Below are positions 1 to 5,281 of a DNA stretch of 5,281 nt, piece after piece; position 1 is the first letter of the stretch, and each line of letters opens with the position of its first letter. The translations under genes and the position numbers were made by a program. The notes below the pieces were generated by a model that was given only the letters and a program-made list of their open reading frames with translations, had not been told where the DNA came from and searched no databases. Location of the stretch: the NCBI GenBank assembly GCA_964537965.1, contig CAZIDB010000291.1, positions 1 through 5,281 of the forward strand, read 5' to 3'. The stretch comes from SURF-24 sp964537965 (GTDB lineage: Bacteria; Bacteroidota; Ignavibacteria; Ignavibacteriales; SURF-24).

Positions 1-83
1 TAATCCAGGTAACTCACTCAAAAGAAAACGCAGAGTATGGCAACCGGATTATTAAGCTGGAAGATGGATGGGTTGCTAAATAA
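1..83 (+). CDS. ABC transporter ATP-binding protein, C-terminal end (partial)
   Basis: Reading from base 3 gives 26 codons that end in TAA at 81-83; the 5' part lies outside the window. The visible peptide contains V-T-H-S (bases 9-20), which matches the H-loop (switch) histidine of ABC ATPases, followed by E-N-A-E-Y-G-N-R-I-I-K-L-E-D-G, the usual ending of LolD/MacB-type nucleotide-binding subunits, where a residue pattern like A-x-x-x-D/N-R-I-I-x-L-x-D-G closes the domain. In this family the protein is a cytoplasmic ATPase that dimerises and drives FtsX-type permeases. The permease genes directly downstream on the same strand support the assignment. Walker A, Walker B and signature motifs are off the window, so the exact subfamily is not determined. 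Confidence 0.88.
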   Translation, partial: IQVTHSKENAEYGNRIIKLEDGWVAK

Positions 84-85
84 TA

Positions 86-137
86 TAATCTCTTTTTATC
101 TCCGTTGAATTCTCAACGGAAAGGTTTAAAGAGATTA
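86..137. repeat. Nested inverted repeat in the ATPase-permease spacer
   Basis: Two perfect inverted repeats are nested. The inner one pairs TCCGTTGA (101-108) with TCAACGGA (113-120), 8 bp around a 4-nt loop (ATTC). The outer one pairs TAATCTCTTT (86-95) with AAAGAGATTA (128-137), 10 bp, separated from the inner stem by unpaired stretches of 5 and 7 nt. As RNA this would form one long interrupted hairpin starting three bases after the ATPase stop codon and ending 23 nt before the permease start, leaving the ribosome binding site free. No T-run follows the structure on either strand, so it does not look like a standard intrinsic terminator. It may be an mRNA stability or processing element, or a protein-binding dyad; the function is inferred only. 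Confidence 0.6.
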
Positions 138-160
138 AGATCATTATAAAAGGCAGAATC

Positions 161-2542
161 ATGTTTCTAAATTATCTAAAATCAACATATAGAAATTTAA
201 TTCGTCACAAAGGATATTCCTTTATAAATATCTTTGGACTTTCTGTTGGTATATCCTGTTGTATTTTAATAATGCTTTTTCTAAAAGACGAACTTAGTTA
301 TGATCAATTTCAAGAAAACAGTGATAGAATTTTCCGGGTTGTTTCAAAGTATTCATTCAAAGGCAACACTAAATATCATGCGGGAATGCCTGCTCCTTTA
401 GCCGCCGCAATAATAAATGAATATAACTATGCCGTTAAGATAACCCGTTTTGGCGCGGGTTATGGTGATGTTATAAGAAATGAAAATGTTCAGACAAGAG
501 GTAATCGTTTCGAATTAGCAGATCCAAATATATTTGATGTTTTCACAATTCCATTGGTTGCCGGAAATTCTCAGACTGCTCTAAACGATCCGAACTCAAT
601 AGTAATTTCAGAAAGTCTTGCCAAGAAATATTTTGTTGATAAAAACCCCATAGGTAAAATTCTTCAAATCGGCAGAGAAGATTTCTTTCATGATTATAAA
701 GTAACAGGCGTATTTAAAGATTTACCAACCAACTCTCATTTCAAGTTTGATTGCCTTGCTTCCTTTCAGGCAGCATATATTAAAGGAAACGAAGGAAATT
801 TAACCTGGGGTGCAAGCAATTACGAAACATTTATTCTGCTTCAAAAGAATTTTCCAATACAAAGCATGGAAAATGTTATCAAACAAATTTTTGAAAAACA
901 CAATTCTTTTTCGAATGGATTGAAATATAATTATTTTCTGCAACCGTTAACACAAATACATCTTAACCTTAATCCCGGAAATGAACTGCCAACCGAAAGA
1001 GAAAGCAGCACTATTCTGATATTTGCAGGAATTGTTTTGTTAATTCTTTTAATTGCTTGTATTAATTTTATAAACCTTGCAACTGCGCAGGCTTCAATGC
1101 GAGAAAAAGAAGTTGGTGTTCGCAAAGTAGTAGGAGCAGACAGACTTCAGTTGACTAATCAATTTTTAGGTGAATCTGTAATATTATCGCTACTTGCTTT
1201 TGTAATAGCCATCCCTATTGTTGAAGCATTGCTACCGGCATTTAATCAATATACCGATAAGAATTTAACCCTGTTTTCTTATGACAATGTTTACTTAATA
1301 TTAGTTTTACCGCTAATGGCAATATTAATTGGAATTATAGCAGGAAGTTACCCCGCACTTTTCATTTCATCGTTTCAACCGGTTTCCATATTACACGGCA
1401 GATTATACAAGGGAAAAGCAAATACAAAATCCGGATTACGAAGCATTTTAGTTATTGCTCAGTTTGTAGTATCAATTATCTTTATAGTTAGTACGCTTAT
1501 TATGAATAACCAGTTGCAGTTTATAAAAAACAAAAATCTGGGTTACAATAAAGATCATATTGTTGTTATACCAATTTATGACCAGAGTATAAAAGCCAAA
1601 TACAAGTTATATAAAACAGAAATTCTCCGAAATGCCTCTGTTATAAATGCAACAGCTTCATCATATTTACCATCAGAACAAGGTTATAATCAAAACGTAT
1701 ATTTCAAAGGACCGGCAGAAGAAAAAATGGAATATATGAGTTGGATTCCTGTTGATGAGGATTTTATTGCCACAATGAAGCTGGAACTTACACGCGGTAG
1801 TAATTTTTCAATGGATAATTCTAATGCCAGCGTTAGTTATGTTTTAAATGAGTCAGCCGCTAAGCAAATTGGGTGGAATAATCCAGTTGGCGAACAGATG
1901 AATATTATTGGTTGGGGAAATGTAATAGGAGTTATAAAAGATTTCCACTTTCAGTCGTTGCACAATAAAATTGAACCGTTGGCATTATGTGTTTACCCTG
2001 AAGCATACCAATATCTTCACATTCGTGTTAAAACCGAAAACATTTCCGGTACTATAAGTTTTATGGAGAATAAGTGGAAAGAACTTTTTCCTGACAAAGT
2101 TTTTGAATATAGTTTTTTTGATGAAGATTTTGATAAACTATATAAAGCCGAAATACGTCTTGAAAGTATTTTTAATTTCATCACTGCTTTAGCAATGCTG
2201 GTAGCATGTCTGGGGTTATTCGGACTGGTACATTACTCAACTGAACGCAGAACAAAAGAGATAGGAATCAGAAAAATTCTAGGAAGTACAATTCCCAACG
2301 TTATGTTGTTATTAATAAAAGATTTCATTGGATGGATTTTAATAGCTAACATGATAGCCTTTCCAATTGCTTATTATTTTATGAATAAATGGCTTCAGGA
2401 TTTTGCTTACAGAATTGAAATGAATTGGTGGATATTTATTCTATCTGGTGGAGGCGCATTGCTGATTGCAATCGTAACAGTTAGTTTCCAAGTAATAAAA
2501 GCAGCAACTGCAAATCCTGTCAAGGCACTTAAGTATGAATAG
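161..2542 (+). CDS. FtsX/MacB-family ABC transporter permease (permease 1)
   Basis: A 793-residue inner-membrane permease with the duplicated architecture common in Bacteroidota. Helix 1 is at about residues 20-41, followed by a periplasmic MacB-type domain (about 45-280) that includes the motif VTGVFKDLPTNSHFKFD at 181-197. Helices 2-4 lie at about 284-306, 338-361 and 377-402. The second half repeats this: helix 5 at 426-449, a second periplasmic domain with IGVIKDF at 589-595, and helices 6-8 at 671-693, 714-738 and 756-779. Basic cytoplasmic segments E-V-G-V-R-K-V-V-G-A (317-326) and E-I-G-I-R-K-I-L-G-S (700-709) fit the coupling elements that contact the ATPase. Start: ATG at 161 has AAAGG (149-153) 7 nt upstream, and the frame is closed by TAA at 86. 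It follows the ATPase gene by 77 nt and is probably cotranscribed with it. The likely role is ATPase-driven export or mechanotransmission; the substrate is unknown. Its 3' end is nearly identical in DNA to that of permease 2. Confidence 0.93.
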   Translation: MFLNYLKSTYRNLIRHKGYSFINIFGLSVGISCCILIMLFLKDELSYDQFQENSDRIFRVVSKYSFKGNTKYHAGMPAPLAAAIINEYNYAVKITRFGAGYGDVIRNENVQTRGNRFELADPNIFDVFTIPLVAGNSQTALNDPNSIVISESLAKKYFVDKNPIGKILQIGREDFFHDYKVTGVFKDLPTNSHFKFDCLASFQAAYIKGNEGNLTWGASNYETFILLQKNFPIQSMENVIKQIFEKHNSFSNGLKYNYFLQPLTQIHLNLNPGNELPTERESSTILIFAGIVLLILLIACINFINLATAQASMREKEVGVRKVVGADRLQLTNQFLGESVILSLLAFVIAIPIVEALLPAFNQYTDKNLTLFSYDNVYLILVLPLMAILIGIIAGSYPALFISSFQPVSILHGRLYKGKANTKSGLRSILVIAQFVVSIIFIVSTLIMNNQLQFIKNKNLGYNKDHIVVIPIYDQSIKAKYKLYKTEILRNASVINATASSYLPSEQGYNQNVYFKGPAEEKMEYMSWIPVDEDFIATMKLELTRGSNFSMDNSNASVSYVLNESAAKQIGWNNPVGEQMNIIGWGNVIGVIKDFHFQSLHNKIEPLALCVYPEAYQYLHIRVKTENISGTISFMENKWKELFPDKVFEYSFFDEDFDKLYKAEIRLESIFNFITALAMLVACLGLFGLVHYSTERRTKEIGIRKILGSTIPNVMLLLIKDFIGWILIANMIAFPIAYYFMNKWLQDFAYRIEMNWWIFILSGGGALLIAIVTVSFQVIKAATANPVKALKYE
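2369..2515 (+). repeat. Near-identical 3' patch shared with permease 2 (copy 1)
   Basis: These 49 codons (residues 737-785 of permease 1) align without gaps to 4805-4951 in permease 2, with 12 mismatches by eye in 147 nt (about 92%). The first 84 nt have only 3 mismatches, all synonymous, and share arbitrary codon choices for Leu, Ser and Ile. Identity falls clearly both upstream of base 2369 and in the last eight sense codons. The patch covers the end of helix 7, the KWLQDFAYRI motif and helix 8. Confidence 0.8.
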
Positions 2543-2575
2543 ACTTACTAACCAATTGTAAAAAAGGAAAGAATA

Positions 2576-4978
2576 ATGTTAAAGAATTATTTGAAGATAG
2601 CATTCAGGAATTTATTAAACCAAAATTTTTATTCTGCAATAAACATTATTGGTTTATCAATTGGAATATCTGCCTGCATTCTTGTAGCGCTTTATATAAA
2701 ACATGACTTGAACTACGACCGGTACCACAAAAATGCCGTACAGATATATCGTATTGGATTTAGTGCTACCGGAGAAGGTAAAACTTTCTATATGGCACAA
2801 TCACCAGCGCTATTGGGGCCAACGCTTAAAAATATATACCCTGAAATTAAGAAGTATTCACGCATATATTTTTCAGAACGCAGCCTTGTTAAAGTGGGGA
2901 ATATGAAAAACTATGAAGACAGAATATCATATGCCGATTCAACATTTTTTGAAATATTTACATATGATGTTCTTGTCGGAAACAAAGCAGAGTTCCTTAA
3001 AAAAGCATACAGCATTGTATTAACCGAATCAACAGCAAAGAAATACTTTGGAAATGAAAATCCTCTTGGAAAGATAATAGAAATAGATAACCGCTATAAT
3101 TTTGAGGTAACCGGTGTTATTAAAGCTGTTCCAACCAATTCTCATTTCAAATTCGATTTCCTTGCTTCTTATTCTTCTCTCGATAAGCAATCGACTGCAA
3201 TTTATTTGCCTCAATGGGGCGCTACTTTTGGGTCATATACTTACATATTAACCGAAAAAGGATTTGAACCGAAAGAGTTTGAAAAGAAAGCAGAGAATTT
3301 TTTTAGAACTTATACAGATATGACTAATGCGGATTGGAAAATTATTGTAAGTCCTTTGCTGGATATACATCTAAATTCTCATTTGAATGATGAGATAGAA
3401 GAAAACAGTTCTATGTCAAGAATTCTGATTCTCGGATCAATTGCACTGTTTATTTTATTACTTGCTTGCATTAATTTTATCAACCTTTCTACCGCAAGAT
3501 CTTCAAAACGTGCTGCGGAAATAGGAATACGAAAAGTTCTTGGCGCTGTTAAATTTCAACTTGTAAAACAATTTCTTAGCGAATCGGTTTTACTCTCCCT
3601 TATTTCATTTACAATTTCTGTTATTGCCGTCATATTTCTTCTACCCTCTTTTTCAACTCTTGTTGGAACTGAAATTAGTTTTAATCCTGGCGCTAATTGG
3701 ATAGCATTGATATTCGTAATTATAGGCGTTCTTTTAGTAGGAGTTCTGGCAGGATTATACCCTGCTTTTTTTATCTCTTCTTATCAGCCTATAAAAGTAA
3801 TAAAAGGAGTTCGTGCTTCTAAAACAGGAAAGAAAAGCGTTTCATTTTTGCGCAAAGGTTTGGTCATTCTTCAATTTGCGATCTCAATAATTCTGATTGC
3901 CGGAACCATCATTGTTAATCTCCAGCTCAAATATCTACGTGAATACAATATGGGATTTGATAAGGAATATATGATAGTTCTACCAGTCCATGAGAAAGTT
4001 GGCAATAATTATAAAACTATAAAAAATGAATTGAAGAAAATACATGGTGTGCTAAGTGCAACAGCGGGTAGGGGGGCTCCTATTAACAGCAACAATTTTG
4101 GCGCTGATTGCAAACCTAATGGGGTAAACGATGAGCAAGGAGCTTTCGGTATTGAATTAAATTCGGTTGATTATAATTATATGAATCATTTCGGAGTAAA
4201 AATAATTGCCGGACGAAATTTCTCTGAGGAATTTTCGGGTGATTTTCCGAATGCAATGGTAATAAACGAAAAGATGGTTAAGAGTCTTGGTTTGCAAAAC
4301 CCTCAGGATGCAATTGGGAAATCTTATTTCATATCAATAAACGAATACAAACCGGAGATAATTGGGGTAGTGAAAGACTTTAATTCCAGCTCGCTTCATA
4401 ATGAAATAACTTCTCAAGTATTCATGACAAACCCGAATTGGTTTAAAGAATTCATCATAAAAGTAAAATCGGAAAATATATCCTCAACAATAAACGGCGT
4501 AAAGGAGTTATGGGCAAAGTTCTTTCCTCAATATCCGTTTGAATATAATTTCCTTGATGAATCGATTGACAAGATGTACAAATCGGAAGAAAAATATTCG
4601 CGTGTGATCTCAACATTTTCAGTAGTTGCATTATTTATCGCGTGTCTTGGTTTGTTTGGATTGGCGTCATTTGTAACCGAACTGCGGAAAAAAGAGATTG
4701 GTATTAGAAAAGTTCTCGGCGCTTCAGTAAATAATATAATCCAGATTATTTCATGTGAGTTCGCGATTCTCGTAATGATTGCAAATATAATAGCCTGGCC
4801 TGTAGCTTATTATTTTATGAACAAATGGCTTCAAGATTTTGCTTATAGAATTGAAATGAATTGGTGGATATTTATTCTATCTGGTGGAATCGCATTACTG
4901 ATTGCATTCGTAACAGTCAGTTTCCAAGCAATAAAAGCTGCAACAACAAATCCAATAGAAAGTTTAAAGTATGAGTAA
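2576..4978 (+). CDS. FtsX/MacB-family ABC transporter permease (permease 2)
   Basis: An 800-residue paralogue of permease 1 with the same eight-helix, two-half plan. Helix 1 is at about residues 20-41; the first periplasmic domain carries VTGVIKAVPTNSHFKFD at 178-194; helices 2-5 lie at about 283-305, 336-358, 375-401 and 427-449. The second periplasmic domain carries IGVVKDF at 596-602, and helices 6-8 lie at about 678-699, 722-745 and 763-786. The putative ATPase-contact segments are E-I-G-I-R-K-V-L-G-A at 315-324 and again at 707-716. ATG at 2576 has a good AAAGG (2563-2567) 8 nt upstream and sits 33 nt after the permease 1 stop, so translation within one operon is likely. Similarity to permease 1 is moderate over most of the length, highest at the family motifs, then jumps at the C-terminus. 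It probably uses the same upstream ATPase. Whether the two permeases form a heterocomplex or alternative complexes cannot be seen. Confidence 0.93.
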   Translation: MLKNYLKIAFRNLLNQNFYSAINIIGLSIGISACILVALYIKHDLNYDRYHKNAVQIYRIGFSATGEGKTFYMAQSPALLGPTLKNIYPEIKKYSRIYFSERSLVKVGNMKNYEDRISYADSTFFEIFTYDVLVGNKAEFLKKAYSIVLTESTAKKYFGNENPLGKIIEIDNRYNFEVTGVIKAVPTNSHFKFDFLASYSSLDKQSTAIYLPQWGATFGSYTYILTEKGFEPKEFEKKAENFFRTYTDMTNADWKIIVSPLLDIHLNSHLNDEIEENSSMSRILILGSIALFILLLACINFINLSTARSSKRAAEIGIRKVLGAVKFQLVKQFLSESVLLSLISFTISVIAVIFLLPSFSTLVGTEISFNPGANWIALIFVIIGVLLVGVLAGLYPAFFISSYQPIKVIKGVRASKTGKKSVSFLRKGLVILQFAISIILIAGTIIVNLQLKYLREYNMGFDKEYMIVLPVHEKVGNNYKTIKNELKKIHGVLSATAGRGAPINSNNFGADCKPNGVNDEQGAFGIELNSVDYNYMNHFGVKIIAGRNFSEEFSGDFPNAMVINEKMVKSLGLQNPQDAIGKSYFISINEYKPEIIGVVKDFNSSSLHNEITSQVFMTNPNWFKEFIIKVKSENISSTINGVKELWAKFFPQYPFEYNFLDESIDKMYKSEEKYSRVISTFSVVALFIACLGLFGLASFVTELRKKEIGIRKVLGASVNNIIQIISCEFAILVMIANIIAWPVAYYFMNKWLQDFAYRIEMNWWIFILSGGIALLIAFVTVSFQAIKAATTNPIESLKYE
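4805..4951 (+). repeat. Near-identical 3' patch shared with permease 1 (copy 2)
   Basis: This is the partner of 2369-2515 and encodes residues 744-792 of permease 2. The protein differs from copy 1 at only four positions in the 49 (G to I, I to F, V to A, A to T). The adjoining upstream codons for helix 7 (about 4740-4804) are clearly diverged between the two genes, so the similarity has a fairly sharp left edge. Confidence 0.8.
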
Positions 4979-5010
4979 AAGCAATCAGCACCTATGGCAA
5001 TGGAGAAAAT

Positions 5011-5281
5011 ATGTTTAAGAATTATTTAAAAACTACTTTCAGAAATTTTTATCTTAATAAAACTCAAACAATAATTAAAACAATTGGACTTAGCATAGCA
5101 CTATGTGTAAGTATAGCAATATTTTCCTGGGTTAAGTTTGAACTTAGCTATGATAATATTCATAAAGATGCAGATCGGATTTACAGGCTCGTTCTTGAAG
5201 ACAATATGGTCGCTTCACCTCCGGGTTTTAAATTAATATTCGATAAGATTCCGGAAATAGAAAATTCAACAAGAATTTTTA
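5011..5281 (+). CDS. FtsX-family ABC transporter permease, N-terminal part (permease 3, partial)
   Basis: An open frame of 90 complete codons starts at ATG 5011 and continues past the right edge. The start is supported by GGAG at 5002-5005, 5 nt upstream, and by alignment of the first residues (M-F-K-N-Y-L-K, then F-R-N) with permeases 1 and 2. One hydrophobic segment lies at about residues 27-47 (I-G-L-S-I-A-L-C-V-S-I-A-I-F), followed by F-E-L-S-Y-D and then D-A-D-R-I-Y-R-L, the same order seen after helix 1 in both complete permeases. The remainder would be the first periplasmic domain. It begins 32 nt after permease 2 with no visible terminator, so it is probably a third permease of the same operon. 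It differs from the other two around helix 1, lacking their Y-S-x-I-N-I and G-I-S-x-C residues. Full length and domain content cannot be seen. Confidence 0.88.
   Translation, partial: MFKNYLKTTFRNFYLNKTQTIIKTIGLSIALCVSIAIFSWVKFELSYDNIHKDADRIYRLVLEDNMVASPPGFKLIFDKIPEIENSTRIF

Noticed and set aside
84..89. TATAAT hexamer just after the ATPase stop codon, resembling a -10 box
   Set aside because: No TTGACA-like element lies at the right distance upstream, A+T-rich spacers give such hexamers by chance, and the Bacteroidota promoter consensus (TTTG and TAnnTTTG) is not present.
101..120. Possible intrinsic terminator hairpin after the ATPase gene
   Set aside because: The stem is perfect but is followed by AAGGTTTAAAG, not a T-run. 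The T-rich stretch lies before the stem, and the reverse strand has no T-run after it either.
723..762. Second short DNA match between permease 1 (about 724-762) and permease 2 (about 3130-3168)
   Set aside because: It coincides with the PTNSHFKFD family motif, is short, and its differences are mostly synonymous changes spread along it, so protein constraint explains it without recent recombination.
931..1125. Reverse-strand open frame of 64 codons inside permease 1
   Set aside because: It lies antisense to a strongly supported gene across helix 2, has no recognisable domain and is best explained as a shadow frame.
3029..3214. Reverse-strand open frame of 61 codons inside permease 2
   Set aside because: It is antisense to the conserved periplasmic domain and has no family signal, so it is a shadow frame.
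4071..4076. Run of six G in permease 2 as a possible phase-variation tract
   Set aside because: It is stands out in an A+T-rich gene but is short for a slippage tract, lies deep in the coding region, and the frame is intact.

Overview
The window is an A+T-rich, gene-dense stretch carrying part of an ABC transporter operon, all on the + strand. In order it holds the last 26 codons of an ATP-binding subunit, two complete FtsX/MacB-type permeases of 793 and 800 residues, and the first 90 codons of a third permease that runs off the right edge. The long permeases with two repeated halves, the family tail motifs (KWLQDFAYRI, KYE at the C-terminus) and the low G+C content point to the Bacteroidota or a neighbouring FCB-group lineage such as Ignavibacteria. 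The sequence alone does not decide between them.

Layout: 1-83 end of the ATPase gene; 84-160 a 77-nt leader with a nested inverted repeat; 161-2542 permease 1; a 33-nt spacer; 2576-4978 permease 2; a 32-nt spacer; 5011 to the end, permease 3 (partial). No convincing promoter or intrinsic terminator is visible between the genes, and each permease has its own ribosome binding site, so a single transcript is likely.

How the parts work together: in the MacB/LolCDE/FtsX superfamily (type VII ABC transporters), a cytoplasmic ATPase dimer drives movement of the extracytoplasmic domains of the permease. These systems move substrates such as peptides, lipoproteins or antibiotics away from the inner membrane, or transmit a mechanical signal, rather than pumping across the membrane. 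Each complete permease here has both halves (helix, periplasmic domain, three helices, repeated), so one polypeptide could supply both transmembrane halves. The substrate cannot be read from the sequence.

The most notable signals are a patch of about 147 nt near the 3' ends of permeases 1 and 2 that is about 92% identical in DNA while the sequence just upstream is much more diverged, suggesting gene conversion, and the nested inverted repeat between the ATPase and permease 1. Otherwise this is a recognisable transporter operon; I see no evidence of an undescribed system.
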